Assembly (NCBI RefSeq): GCF_023078355.1
Contig: NZ_CP095552.1
Coordinates: forward strand, 310,001 to 374,000
Direction: 5' to 3'
Source of the DNA: Gordonia hongkongensis
GTDB taxonomy: Bacteria > Actinomycetota > Actinomycetes > Mycobacteriales > Mycobacteriaceae
Length of the DNA stretch: 64,000 nt
The position numbers and the translations under genes are program-made. The stretch's first letter is position 1. The number at the start of each line of letters is the position of its first letter. The notes under the pieces are model-generated. The model was not told where the DNA came from and made no database searches. It was given only the letters and a program-made list of their open reading frames with translations. Shown one piece after another: positions 1-8,936 of the stretch.

Positions 1-7
1 GCCCCGC

Positions 8-130
8 TCTGCTCCCTGAGCTGAGGAGCGTCCGGAGCTTGCGGAGGGCGCGGCCCCCACCGCCCCCTGAGTCTGAGGAGCGTCCGGGGCTTGTGGAGGG
101 CGCGTCACGAAGGGTCCGGCGTCCGAGGCG
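8..130. repeat. Dispersed intergenic repeat, two partial copies
   Basis: Two successive copies of a motif that reads roughly CTCCCTGA, GAGGAGCG, CGGAGCTTGCGGAGGGCGCG and CACGAAGGGTC. The same motif returns near 32401, 46499 and 62863, always between genes. The rest of the stretch up to the HNH gene at 308 shows no gene, only a likely promoter box just before it. The repeat is seen directly; its function is unknown. Confidence 0.75.
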
Positions 131-295
131 GTGCCCCCCGGTGCACCCCTCCGGCGTCTGTGACTGGTGGGGTTTCTGTTCACCACAGTCCACCACGGTT
201 CACCGCTGGGGTGCGAGTGACAGCGACTGTAGTGCAACAGGATTCGATGACTATGAGGCCTGTGGAGAATTCTCGTCGTCGAACGTGATTGCGAG

Positions 296-301
296 TAGCT
301 T
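296..301 (+). promoter_or_regulatory. Putative -10 box, leaderless start of the HNH gene
   Basis: TAGCTT lies 6 bases before the ATG at 308. This TANNNT box at 6-8 bases from a start codon is the usual arrangement of leaderless actinobacterial transcripts. No Shine-Dalgarno sequence is seen. Inference from spacing only. Confidence 0.4.
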
Positions 302-307
302 GGTGTC

Positions 308-1552
308 ATGCCCTCGATCACCGAACTCCGCGACACCCTCATCTCACTGCCGTCACCACCCGACGACGGCAGTGGCTGTGCTCTGCACGAGCGGCTCGAC
401 GAGCTGCGGATGTTGCGCAACGTGCTCGATCATCAGATCGCCGTGCACGTAGCGCTTTTTGACGCATTAGGTGCCGCTGGGCGGGCGGGGTCGACCACAC
501 GGAACGCGTTGATCGAGATGGGCATGCCGCCCTCGGCCGCGCACCGCTATGTACGGATCGCCGGCGGGCTGGAGTCGGTGCCGAAGGTCGGAGACTGTGC
601 CGCCGAGGGTTATCTGTCCGCCGAGTGCGTCGACGCAGTGATCCGCGGGCTAGCGCTCATCGACAAGCGTTCTGCCACAACGCTGTCCGACGGCGATCGC
701 AGCGGATATGAGAGCGAGTTGCTTGCGCAGGCATTCTCCGGCGCCACCCCCGCCCAGATCGACGACCACGCCCGCGGGATCGCCCAGCGGGTCGCCGACA
801 CCGACCCCAGCACCGTGCCGGCGGCCGATGACGCATCGCTGAACACCGTGCACACCAGGATCACCGAAGACGGGCGGGTCGCGATCGCCGGAGATGTGAC
901 CGCGGTGATCGGAGAGAAGTTCGTGTCCATGATCGACGAACGGTCCTGTCCGCGTCCCGAACCCGACGGCGCTGCCGATCGTCGAGGTGCGGCCGAGCGA
1001 CGCGCCGATGCGCTGGAGTTGCTGTTGGATCAAGCCGCGATCGGCGCGGCGATGACCACCGCCGGCGCACCCCGCACCCAAGTGATGGTGACCATCCCCG
1101 CCGACGGCGCTGATCCGGCACGGCTGCCGTGGATGGGGGCGGTCTCGGAGTCGACGACAAGACGGCTGTCGTGTGATGGTGGGGTGGCCGAGATCGTCCT
1201 TGACGACGAAGGGGTGCCGCTACAAATGGGCACCACGAAACGCCTGTTCCCGCATCACCTGCGGCAGGCGATCGTCGTGCGCGATCGGTGTTGTGTGAAA
1301 TGCGGGGCGCCAGCAGCGCATTCGCAGGTTCACCATCTGGTTCATTGGGTCGATGGTGGTCCGACCGATCTGGACAACGGGTGCCTGTTGTGTCAACGCT
1401 GTCACACCCAGGTTCATCATCACGGCTGGCAGGTGGTGATGGGTCCCGACCGGCACCCGTGGTTGATCCCACCCGCCGATATCGACCCACGGCGCCTACC
1501 CCGACCCGCCTACAATCGGCGCACCATGCGACTCGACGACGCTCTCGTATAG
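308..1552 (+). CDS. DUF222 / HNH endonuclease domain protein
   Basis: A 414-residue protein with an N-terminal DUF222-type helical region (about 20-300) and a C-terminal HNH nuclease motif (about 340-390). The HNH part shows CVKCGAPAAHSQVHH, then a GG-TDL-N segment, then CLLCQRCHTQVHHHGW, giving the paired CxxC zinc ligands and catalytic histidines of the family. Such proteins are abundant and often multicopy in Gordonia, Rhodococcus and mycobacteria, where some copies overlap REP13E12-like repeats. Their biological role is not established; a mobile or nuclease function is inferred. It stands alone, with a repeat upstream and a hairpin terminator before the convergent transporter gene. Confidence 0.88.
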   Translation: MPSITELRDTLISLPSPPDDGSGCALHERLDELRMLRNVLDHQIAVHVALFDALGAAGRAGSTTRNALIEMGMPPSAAHRYVRIAGGLESVPKVGDCAAEGYLSAECVDAVIRGLALIDKRSATTLSDGDRSGYESELLAQAFSGATPAQIDDHARGIAQRVADTDPSTVPAADDASLNTVHTRITEDGRVAIAGDVTAVIGEKFVSMIDERSCPRPEPDGAADRRGAAERRADALELLLDQAAIGAAMTTAGAPRTQVMVTIPADGADPARLPWMGAVSESTTRRLSCDGGVAEIVLDDEGVPLQMGTTKRLFPHHLRQAIVVRDRCCVKCGAPAAHSQVHHLVHWVDGGPTDLDNGCLLCQRCHTQVHHHGWQVVMGPDRHPWLIPPADIDPRRLPRPAYNRRTMRLDDALV

Positions 1553-1645
1553 CTGCCGGCCCCGCGCAGACCAGACCCTCCGGCGTCGACCCCGGCGCCA
1601 CAAGACCTTTGACAACTCCACAGTGTGAAACGGAATCACCAGGGA

Positions 1646-1691
1646 TCTCGTAGCGAAGGCACGACCCGATCCGTGCGCTTGCGCTACGAGA
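1646..1691. terminator. Hairpin between convergent genes
   Basis: Arms TCTCGTAGCG (1646-1655) and CGCTACGAGA (1682-1691) pair perfectly. A second inner pairing, GCACG with CGTGC, lies at 1659-1676. There is no U-tract, as is common in actinobacteria. It sits between the HNH gene and the convergent transporter gene and probably serves both. Confidence 0.6.
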
Positions 1692-1703
1692 CCCCCGGTG
1701 AGA

Positions 1704-2672
1704 TCAGGGTGCGTCGGGCACAAGGTCCGCGTCGCCGGGGGCGGAGAGGGTGAGTACCGCCTCCGTGATTCGCGGGTCGCGCTCCAGCTCGTTCTCGAGT
1801 TGCCGGAGAGCGGTGGCCACCGAGGACTCGGCGTCGTCACCCGTGAAATCGACGGCGGCGACGAGGAACAGCTGAACGGGCCCGGTGTACTCGACGTGCA
1901 GGTAGGTGACGCGCTCGATGTTGTTGTGCGCGAGCAGGTCCCGGAGGACGCGCTGCTGGACGGCGTCGTCGACCGCCTGCCCGAGCAGGAATCGCCTGTT
2001 CTGGTTGATCAGGACGATGGCGACGACTCCGAGGAGCACGCCCACCAGGATCGACCCGATCGCGTCGTAGGTGGCCGACCCGGTGATCTGGTGCAGGAGC
2101 ACTCCGACGAAGGCGATGGCCAGACCGATGAGCGCGGCCGCGTCCTCGGCGAAGACGGCACGCAGAGTCGGGTCGGAGGTGCGGAAGACCTGTCGCAGCA
2201 GACCGATCCGACGCTTGACCGCGCCGCGCTTCGCCTGTTGATACGACCGCACGAACGAAATGCCCTCGAGTACCGCGGCGATCGCCAGGACCGCATAGGC
2301 GATGCCGTAATCCGTCGCCGGCTCCGGTGACAGCAGTTCGGTGATGCCGTGCTGCACCGACACCGCGGCTCCGACCGCGAACAACCCGAAGGCCGCGAAC
2401 ATCGACCAGATGTATGCCTCGCGTCCGTAGCCCTGTGGATGACGGGCATCCCGGGGCCGATGCGCACGTCGCTCCGCGATCAGCAGCAGGATCTCGTTCC
2501 CGGTGTCGGCCCACGAGTGGGCCGCTTCGGCGACGAGCGACGCGGAGCCGGTGATCATCGCGGCGCCGGTCTTGGCGACGGCGATCAAGAGGTTCGACAC
2601 GAACGCGATGACGACCGTCAGGAAACTCTCGCCGGGTCCGCCGGATTCGTGCTGCGCGTCGGGAGGAGTCAC
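1704..2672 (-). CDS. Cation diffusion facilitator (CDF) transporter
   Basis: A 322-residue membrane protein starting at a GTG (VTPPDAQH). It carries the CDF signature in the second membrane segment (SLVAEAAHSWADTGNE, with the metal-binding HxxxD spacing). An acidic pair follows in a later segment (FAEDAAALIG), then a C-terminal cytoplasmic domain of about 90 residues. The family exports divalent metals such as Zn, Fe, Mn or Co by proton antiport; the metal cannot be read from the sequence. A longer open frame runs upstream to 3296 but overlaps the divergent ankyrin gene in the wrong strand, so the GTG at 2672 is preferred. The 81-base gap to the ankyrin gene must hold both promoters. Confidence 0.85.
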   Translation of the reverse strand: MTPPDAQHESGGPGESFLTVVIAFVSNLLIAVAKTGAAMITGSASLVAEAAHSWADTGNEILLLIAERRAHRPRDARHPQGYGREAYIWSMFAAFGLFAVGAAVSVQHGITELLSPEPATDYGIAYAVLAIAAVLEGISFVRSYQQAKRGAVKRRIGLLRQVFRTSDPTLRAVFAEDAAALIGLAIAFVGVLLHQITGSATYDAIGSILVGVLLGVVAIVLINQNRRFLLGQAVDDAVQQRVLRDLLAHNNIERVTYLHVEYTGPVQLFLVAAVDFTGDDAESSVATALRQLENELERDPRITEAVLTLSAPGDADLVPDAP

Positions 2673-2740
2673 TGCGCCGAGTCTCCCACACGATGCGGTG
2701 CCCGCGGCCTCACCCAGATCGAGGGAGTGTCGGCCGCGCC

Positions 2741-2746
2741 TACACT
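2741..2746 (+). promoter_or_regulatory. Putative -10 box, leaderless start of the ankyrin gene
   Basis: TACACT is followed by 7 bases and then the GTG at 2754. There is no convincing ribosome binding site, so a leaderless transcript is likely. This also supports the choice of GTG 2754 over the in-frame GTG at 2727. Confidence 0.45.
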
Positions 2747-2753
2747 CGCGGGA

Positions 2754-3179
2754 GTGGCAGCCAATTCCGACGATCCACTCGAGGCCGGGCCCGGCATCGA
2801 CGCCCCGGGCCCTGAGGTCGTCGAACTGGCCACCCGACTCTTCGACATGGCGCGGTCCGGTGCCACCGACACGCTCGCCGGTTACCTCGACGCCGGCGTC
2901 CCGGCCGATCTGCGCAACCAGTCCGGTGACTCGCTCCTCATGCTCGCGGCCTACCACGGCCACGCGTCGACGGTGTCGGCCCTCCTCGACCGCGGCGCCG
3001 ACACCGACCTCGCCAACGACAAAGGGCAGACGCCGTTGGCGGGCGCGGTGTTCAAGGGTTTCGACGACGTGGTGCGGGCGCTCGTCGACGCCGGGGCGGA
3101 CCCGCACGTGGGAACTCCGGCCGCGGATGCCGCGGCAGCGATGTTCGGCCGTGAGGACCTGCGTCGTCTGTGGAGCTGA
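2754..3179 (+). CDS. Small ankyrin repeat protein
   Basis: A 141-residue protein composed mainly of three ankyrin units. The repeat cores read [20 protein letters not shown], then [20 protein letters not shown], with [10 protein letters not shown] and GADPHVGT turns. No signal peptide or membrane segment is seen, so it is probably cytosolic and mediates a protein-protein contact. Similar short ankyrin proteins occur beside serS in other mycolic-acid actinomycetes (from memory, not searched). It ends 65 bases before serS on the same strand and may be co-transcribed, although serS also has its own promoter-like box. The partner is unknown. Confidence 0.8.
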   Translation: MAANSDDPLEAGPGIDAPGPEVVELATRLFDMARSGATDTLAGYLDAGVPADLRNQSGDSLLMLAAYHGHASTVSALLDRGADTDLANDKGQTPLAGAVFKGFDDVVRALVDAGADPHVGTPAADAAAAMFGREDLRRLWS

Positions 3180-3244
3180 GACCTCCCCGGGGACCCGACG
3201 GCGTGATCGGGTTCGCATCGCGCTCTCAAGTAGGGTTTGAAGTC

Positions 3245-4503
3245 GTGATCGACCTGAAGACTGTTCGCGACAACCCCGACCTCGTCCGCACCTCACAGCG
3301 CTCCCGCGGTGAGGACCCGGGCCTGGTGGACGCGCTGCTCGCCGCCGACGCCGAGCGCCGGGCGGCCATCGTCGAGGCGGACGCGTTGCGATCCGAGCAG
3401 AAAGCTCTCGGCAAGCAGGTCGGCAAGGCTCAGGGCGACGACAAGCAGGCGCTGCTGGCCAAGGGCAAAGAGCTCGCCGAGCAGGTCAAAGCTGCGGTGG
3501 CGCGCCAGTCCGAGGCCGATGCGGCCGCGGCGAAGGCCCATCGGGCCATCTCCAACATCGTCGCCGATGGGGCGCCCGCCGGCGGTGAGGACGACTACGT
3601 GGTCCTCGAGCACGTCGGCGAGCCCCGCGACATCGAGAACCCGAAGGACCACCTCGAACTCGGTGAGTCGCTCGGACTGCTCGACATGGAGCGCGGCGCC
3701 AAGGTGTCGGGGTCGAGGTTCTACTTCCTTACCGGCCAGGGTGCGCAACTCCAGCTCGCACTGCTGAACATGGCCGCGGCGAAGGCCACCGCGAACGGGT
3801 TCACCCTGATGATCCCGCCGGTGCTCGTCCGGCCGGAGGTCATGGAGGGAACCGGGTTCCTCGGCGCCCATGCCGACGAGGTCTATCACCTCGACAAGGA
3901 CGACGACCTGTACCTGGTCGGCACGTCGGAGGTGCCGCTCGCGGGGTACCACATGGACGAGATCCTCGACCTGTCCGACGGTCCCAAGCGGTACGCCGGC
4001 TGGTCGACCTGTTTCCGACGCGAGGCCGGCAGCTACGGCAAGGACACCCGCGGCATCATCCGCGTCCACCAGTTCGACAAGGTCGAGGGCTTCGTCTACT
4101 GCCGGCCCGAGGACGCCGAGGCCGAGCACCAGCGCCTGCTGGGCTGGGAGAAGGACATGCTCGCCGCCATCGACGTGCCGTACCGCGTGATCGATGTCGC
4201 CGGCGGCGACCTCGGCTCGTCTGCCTCGCGGAAGTACGACTGCGAGGCCTGGGTGCCGACGCAGGGCACCTATCGCGAGCTGACCTCGACGTCGACTGCA
4301 CCACGTTCCAGGCACGACGCCTCTCGATCCGCTACCGCGACGAGAACGGCAAACCGCAGACTGCCGCGACGCTCAACGGAACGCTGGCGACCACCCGCTG
4401 GCTGGTCGCGATCCTCGAGAACCACCAGCAACCCGACGGTTCGGTCCGGCTGCCCGCCGAGCTCGCCAAGTTCGTGGGCACCGACGTGCTCACGCCGCGT
4501 TGA
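3245..4503 (+). CDS. serS: Seryl-tRNA synthetase, with one-base frameshift
   Basis: Class II seryl-tRNA synthetase, which charges tRNA-Ser in the cytosol. The N-terminal coiled-coil arm (about 1-105) is rich in Ala, Glu and Lys. The catalytic core has motif 2 ([20 protein letters not shown]) and the expected class II layout. After the GTYRELTS residues the frame breaks at about 4294-4296, where a codon for Asn (AAC) appears to have lost one A. The next frame continues as [18 protein letters not shown] and [20 protein letters not shown], ending at TGA 4501-4503. With the base restored the product is 419 residues, the normal size. The gene is essential, so a sequencing or assembly error is more likely than a true mutation. 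The GTG start fits a TAGGGT box 8 bases upstream. Confidence 0.9.
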
Positions 4504-4517
4504 GCTGAGCTCCTGTC

Positions 4518-5455
4518 ATGACCGCCGGCATCGTGATCGCGGTGATCGGTTCGCTGGCGTTCGCCGCGGCAGCGGTGCTGCAGGCGCTGGGCGCCGAGCA
4601 GGTTGCGCAGCGAGCGGCGATCCGTGAGGAGCGCCGTCGGTCGGCCGCCGCGCATCCGTCGTTGCGCTCCACGGCGGCCACCATGCTCACGGTGCCGTTC
4701 CTCGTCGGATTCGTCTTCGACATCATCGGTTTCGTCGCGACCATCGCGTCGGCACGGCTGATCCCGCTCTTCTTGTCGCAGACGATCATCTCCGCGCGGC
4801 TCGTGGCCACCGCGTTGCTGGCGATGGTGGTCCTGAAAGTTAGTCTGACGCTGCGGGATTGGATCTCCGGGGCGGTGATCGTGCTGTCGTTGGTGCTGCT
4901 CGCGCTCTCGGCGGGCCGCGAAGGTGTGGAGCACGATGCGTGGATGCACTGGGGGCGGTACTCGTTGCCGGACCGGCGCTGATCGCGCTGGGCGTGATCG
5001 TGATGCGCCGCTTGCGTAAGCACATCGCGGCGGTGACCGGGCTCATCGCCGGGGCCGTCTTCGGTGTGATGGCGGTGGCCTCTCGCATCCTGGACGGTCT
5101 CGACCCACTCGATCTGTCGGTGTTGTTCACCGACCCCGCGCTGTATGCGTTGCTGCTCAGCGGGATCGGCGGTTTCTACCTGTTCACGGTGGCGCTGCAG
5201 ACCGGCTCGGTCAACGGTGCGGCCGCCGCCTTGGTCGTCGGGCAGACGGTCCTGCCCGGGGCGGTCGGCATCGCGTTCCTCGGCGACGTCACACGTGCCG
5301 GATGGGGTCCGGTCGCGATCGTGGCCTTCCTCGGCGCAGTTCTCGGCGGCGTCGTACTGGCGTCGTCGGGTGCCGTCACCGCGGTCGAGACGGCCGACGC
5401 GACGAATGCGCCTCGCGGGTACGGCCATCCGCCGCGCGAGGTCGAACGGCGATAG
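4518..5455 (+). CDS. EamA/DMT-type multispanning membrane protein, with frameshift
   Basis: About 312 residues with roughly nine hydrophobic segments, resembling the DMT (EamA) transporter superfamily. It is clearly paralogous to the gene at 6653: both contain an LHW or MHW segment, ILDGLDP, a [22 protein letters not shown] block and a [18 protein letters not shown] block. The frame breaks at a run of five G (4951-4955). Adding one G joins HDAWMHW to [17 protein letters not shown] and restores alignment with the paralogue, so a homopolymer error is likely. The substrate is unknown. It starts 14 bases after serS and may be read through from it. Confidence 0.75.
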
Positions 5456-5478
5456 GCCGCAAGGCCCACCGTTCGCGT

Positions 5479-5511
5479 TGCGATTCGAGCCGCCTTCCGG
5501 GACGAATCGCA
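5479..5511. terminator. Hairpin between convergent genes
   Basis: TGCGATTCG (5479-5487) pairs with CGAATCGCA (5503-5511) across a 15-base loop. It lies between the DMT gene and the convergent tetR gene. Confidence 0.5.
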
Positions 5512-5531
5512 TTGAGATTCTATTGGATTCC

Positions 5532-6107
5532 TCACACGATCGCGGCCAGCAGCCGATCCAGCGCGCGGTGGGCGCGTTCGCGTGCGGTGTCGTCGTCGGG
5601 ATGCCGGGCGAGCCAGAGGGCGGCTTCGTTCATCGCACCCGACAACAGCATCGTCATCACGTCGACCAACTCGCCGTCGACGCCGACCGCCACGAGGGCC
5701 TCGCGCAGATGGGTCGCCGACCCGGCCTCGTCGAGTCGGCGCCACTCGTCCCAGCCGACCACCGCAGGTCCGTCGATCAGCAGGATGCGCACGGCCGCTC
5801 CGCTGGTGATCGCGTCCACGAACGCGTGCGACCCGGCACTCAACTGACCGGCCGGGTCGGTGCCGGCGGCTTCGGCCGCCGCGACGACCGCATCGGCGAC
5901 CTGCTGATGGCAGGCCGCGGCGACCGCCGCGAACAGCGCGCCTTTGTTGCGGAAGTGGTGATAGACGGCGCCGCGGGTGACGCCCGCGGCTTCGGCGACG
6001 TCGTCGAGGGACACCTCGGAGAATCCACGATCGGCGAACTGGCGGGTGGCGGCGGCTAGGACGGCACGGGCCGTCTCGGCTGCGGCCGCGGCGGAGGCTC
6101 TCGGCAC
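5532..6107 (-). CDS. TetR/AcrR-family repressor
   Basis: A 191-residue regulator. The N-terminal helix-turn-helix is clear at about residues 15-60 (FADRGFSEVSLDDVAEAAGV, then TRGAVYHHFRNKGALFAAV). The C-terminal ligand-binding domain is helical and not assignable to a ligand. The GTG at 6107 was chosen because AAGGA lies 8 bases before it; the longer frame to 6191 would read through the shared operator region. It is divergent from the VOC protein at 6181. The intergenic palindromes suggest that it controls both its own gene and that neighbour. Confidence 0.85.
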   Translation of the reverse strand: MPRASAAAAAETARAVLAAATRQFADRGFSEVSLDDVAEAAGVTRGAVYHHFRNKGALFAAVAAACHQQVADAVVAAAEAAGTDPAGQLSAGSHAFVDAITSGAAVRILLIDGPAVVGWDEWRRLDEAGSATHLREALVAVGVDGELVDVMTMLLSGAMNEAALWLARHPDDDTARERAHRALDRLLAAIV

Positions 6108-6117
6108 GGAAGGTTCC

Positions 6118-6169
6118 TTTACGTACGCTGCGTATGTATAGTCGGCTATACAAACACATCGTACGTAAA
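6118..6169. promoter_or_regulatory. Nested palindromic operator between tetR and VOC gene
   Basis: Outer arms TTTACGTACG (6118-6127) and CGTACGTAAA (6160-6169) are perfect inverted repeats. Inside them TGTATAG (6135-6141) and CTATACA (6146-6152) form a second inverted repeat around TCGG. The inner element contains TATAGT, a plausible -10 box. This is the expected binding site layout for a TetR dimer or pair of dimers. Binding is inferred. Confidence 0.65.
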
Positions 6170-6180
6170 GGAGCTCCGAC

Positions 6181-6600
6181 ATGAACGTCACCAGCGTCTA
6201 CCCGGTCCTCATGTCCACCGACGTGGCCGCGGCCGCAGACTTCTACCAGCGGGTTCTCGGCTTCGAGGTCACCTTCTCTGCGGACTGGTACGTCAGCATG
6301 CGCACGGGCGTGTTCGAGCTGGCGCTCGTGGACGCGACTCATCCGACGATCCCCGAGGGCCACCGCCGACCGGCCGCCGGACTGCTGGTCAACATCGAGG
6401 TCGACGACGTCGACGTGCTCTACCGGCGTCTCACGGACGAACACGGACTCCGTCCGGTGCTCGAGTTGCGCGACGAGGACTTCGGTCAGCGGCATTTCAT
6501 CGTCGAAGGTCCCGACGGCGTACTCCTCGACTGCGTCCAGCCGATCCCCGCGATCGGCGAGTTCGCCGACGCCTACGTCGCCGACGCGTCGACGAACTGA
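6181..6600 (+). CDS. VOC-superfamily (glyoxalase/bleomycin resistance-like) protein
   Basis: A 139-residue protein with the paired beta-alpha-beta-beta-beta fold of the vicinal oxygen chelate family. The first half begins SVYPVLMSTDVAAAADFYQR; the second ends with a typical FIVEGPDGVLLDCVQ strand. Members act as dioxygenases, glyoxalases or drug-binding proteins; the substrate here is unknown. A strong AAAGGAG lies 8 bases before the ATG. The gene is divergent from a TetR repressor across a palindromic operator, so expression is probably induced by the TetR ligand, which may be the substrate of this protein (inference). Confidence 0.8.
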   Translation: MNVTSVYPVLMSTDVAAAADFYQRVLGFEVTFSADWYVSMRTGVFELALVDATHPTIPEGHRRPAAGLLVNIEVDDVDVLYRRLTDEHGLRPVLELRDEDFGQRHFIVEGPDGVLLDCVQPIPAIGEFADAYVADASTN

Positions 6601-6652
6601 TCGCGATCGTCATCGTCCCGCACGACCGCTCGACGGTGGTTACTGTTCGACC

Positions 6653-7540
6653 ATGCTGATCGGGATCCTCGCGGCGGTGTTCGCGGCGCTGGCGTACGGC
6701 ACCGCGTCGGTGTTGCAGGCGCGTGGCGCGCAGAGTGTCGAGGACACCGGCGCGCCGGGTGAGGCGCCGTCGCTGCGGTCGACGATCACCGCGATGCTGA
6801 CGGTGTCGTTCCTCGCGGGCACGGCGCTCGACGGCATCGGATTCCTCGGCAACATGGTCGCCGCCCGCATGATCCCGCTGTTCCTGGCACAACCGATCGT
6901 CAGTGCGAACCTCGTCGTGACCGTCGTGCTCGCCACGCTGTTCCTGCACGCGCGGTTGTCGGTCCGCGACTGGACGGCGATCGCGGTCGTCGTCGTATCG
7001 CTGGTCCTGCTGGGCTTCTCGGCCGGCGACGAGGGTCACGAGCACGAATGGTGGCTGCACTGGGCGGTGCTCGTCGTGGGAGCAGCGATCCTGGGACTCG
7101 GCGCCGCGATCCTGCCACGGATGCAGAGTCGTGTCGCGGTACTGGCGGGCCTCTCCGCCGGCGTGCTGTTCGGGGTCCTCGCGGTCGCGGTGCGCATCCT
7201 CGACGGCCTCGACCCGTTCGATCTCGGTGAACTGCTCACCGACCCGGCGCTCTACGCGATCATCCTGTGTGGCCCGGGTGGCTTCTACATGTTCACCGTC
7301 GCCCTGCAGAAGGGGTCGGTCAGCGCGGCGTCGGCCGCTCTGGTCGTCGGCGAGACGGTCGTCCCCGGTGTCATCGGCATCCTGGTGCTCGGCGACACCA
7401 CGCGTGCCGGTTGGGGCGCCGTCGCCGTGATCGCCTTCGTCGCTGCCGTGGCCGGCGCGGTGGTGGTGGCGATGTCGCCGGTGGTCGAGGCGGTCGAGCG
7501 GGCCGGCGAGAACCCGGTGCCGGACGCCACCCCTGGCTGA
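6653..7540 (+). CDS. EamA/DMT-type multispanning membrane protein
   Basis: A 295-residue protein with about nine hydrophobic segments, intact paralogue of the gene at 4518. It begins MLIGILAAVFAALAYGTASV, typical of the first membrane helix of EamA-like transporters. The two halves show the internal repeat expected for the family. Substrate and direction of transport are unknown. A TACTGT box lies 6 bases before the ATG, so the transcript may be leaderless. It follows the VOC gene by 52 bases on the same strand but probably has this promoter of its own. Confidence 0.75.
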   Translation: MLIGILAAVFAALAYGTASVLQARGAQSVEDTGAPGEAPSLRSTITAMLTVSFLAGTALDGIGFLGNMVAARMIPLFLAQPIVSANLVVTVVLATLFLHARLSVRDWTAIAVVVVSLVLLGFSAGDEGHEHEWWLHWAVLVVGAAILGLGAAILPRMQSRVAVLAGLSAGVLFGVLAVAVRILDGLDPFDLGELLTDPALYAIILCGPGGFYMFTVALQKGSVSAASAALVVGETVVPGVIGILVLGDTTRAGWGAVAVIAFVAAVAGAVVVAMSPVVEAVERAGENPVPDATPG

Positions 7541-7642
7541 CGCCCCGGGTGTGACCTTCGGTGTGACATCCGGGCGCGGTCTCGTGCCGAGTCGGAACCG
7601 AACGACACAGCAGACGCCGCATATCGGGCAGGATGACGATCC

Positions 7643-8896
7643 ATGCGGCTTCTCTCCCGCGGCCTCGGAACGCTGACCGCGATCCTCGGGCTGACGACGA
7701 CCCTGTCCCTCCTCGCGCCCACGGTGTCGGCGGCGCCCGTTCCGGTACCAGCGGCAGCGCCGGCGCAGTTGCCGTCGCAGGACCCGTTCTACGATCCGCC
7801 CGCAGGCTACGAATCGCGGTCACCAGGCGCAGCGCTGCGGACGCGTCAGATCGAGTTGGGTTGGCGCGGAACCAGTATCCCGATCTCGGCCACCCAGATC
7901 CTCTACCGGACGACGAACCAGTTCGGCAGGCCGACGGCGACGGTCACCACGGTCATCTCGCCGCCGGGCGCTGCCGCCGGGACGCCGCGCCGCGTCGTCT
8001 CCTACCACTCGTTCTACGACGCCCTCGGCTCGCAGTGCGACCCGTCGTACACGCTGCGCGGCGGTAATGCCGCGGAGGCGCCGATCGACATCACGCTCAT
8101 CTCCGGGCTCCTCGCCGCCGGTTACACCGTCGCCGCCCCCGACTACGAGGGCCGCGGGCTGCGCTGGACGATGGCGCGCGAATCGGGGTACGCCGCGCTG
8201 GACGGCGTGCGGGCCGCACTCGGTCACCTGCGGGCGCCGGCCCGGACGCCGGTCGGACTGTTCGGCTACTCCGGCGGATCGATCCCCACCGGCTTCGGTG
8301 CGGAGCTGGCGCCGCGCTACGCGCCGGAGCTGAACATCGTCGGGGCCGCCGCGGGTGGTGTGCTGGTGAACCCGGCGAACAATCTGGGGTACGTCAACGG
8401 CAGTCAGAACTGGGCCGGCGTGATCCCGGCGCTGATGGCGGTGTACGCCGAGACCTATGGCATCGACATGCAGTCCTACCTGTCCCCGAAGGGCAAGCGG
8501 GTCCTCGGACAGGTCGCGGGGGAGTGCATCGAGGCGTTCGCCGACAAGTACCCGGGTCTGACCGATCACCAGCTCCTCGTGTCGACGGTCGGCGGCCTGC
8601 TGGACGTTCCCGGTGTCCGACAGGCGATCTCGCAGAATGTGATGGGGACGCTCGGCACTCCGCGCAGCCCCATGATGCTCGGGGTCGGCAATGTCGACGG
8701 CACCGGCGACGGTGTGATGATCGCCGCCGATGTCGCGCGCCTCGCCGGCTCGTTCTGCAATCGCGGGGTGCCGACGACGTTCACCGAGTACCGCGGCTCG
8801 AACCACACCCGGGCGTTCATCCCGTGGAGCGCCGAAGCGCTCGGGTTCCTCGACCGTCGATTCTCCGTGCAGCCGGCCGGCGGGTGCGGCCGGTGA
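7643..8896 (+). CDS. Secreted lipase of the LIP (secretory lipase) family
   Basis: A 417-residue alpha/beta hydrolase. An N-terminal signal peptide is evident (MRLLSRGLGTLTAILGLTTT, then an Ala-rich cleavage region near residues 30-35). The nucleophile elbow is GYSGGS at about residue 213. An acidic residue in GVGNVDGTGDG and a histidine in YRGSNHTRAF are candidates for the rest of the triad. The layout matches Candida-type secretory lipases, which are common in Gordonia, Nocardia and Rhodococcus and hydrolyse acylglycerols or esters outside the cell. No operon partner is evident; the GNAT gene follows 40 bases later. Confidence 0.85.
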   Translation: MRLLSRGLGTLTAILGLTTTLSLLAPTVSAAPVPVPAAAPAQLPSQDPFYDPPAGYESRSPGAALRTRQIELGWRGTSIPISATQILYRTTNQFGRPTATVTTVISPPGAAAGTPRRVVSYHSFYDALGSQCDPSYTLRGGNAAEAPIDITLISGLLAAGYTVAAPDYEGRGLRWTMARESGYAALDGVRAALGHLRAPARTPVGLFGYSGGSIPTGFGAELAPRYAPELNIVGAAAGGVLVNPANNLGYVNGSQNWAGVIPALMAVYAETYGIDMQSYLSPKGKRVLGQVAGECIEAFADKYPGLTDHQLLVSTVGGLLDVPGVRQAISQNVMGTLGTPRSPMMLGVGNVDGTGDGVMIAADVARLAGSFCNRGVPTTFTEYRGSNHTRAFIPWSAEALGFLDRRFSVQPAGGCGR

Positions 8897-8936
8897 CAGC
8901 GACCGTCACAGCATCACGACGGCGTGCGGACAACCC

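Noticed and set aside
4294..4296. Programmed frameshift in serS
   Set aside because: No slippery heptamer is seen, serS is not known to use frameshifting, and three other genes here show similar single-base losses.
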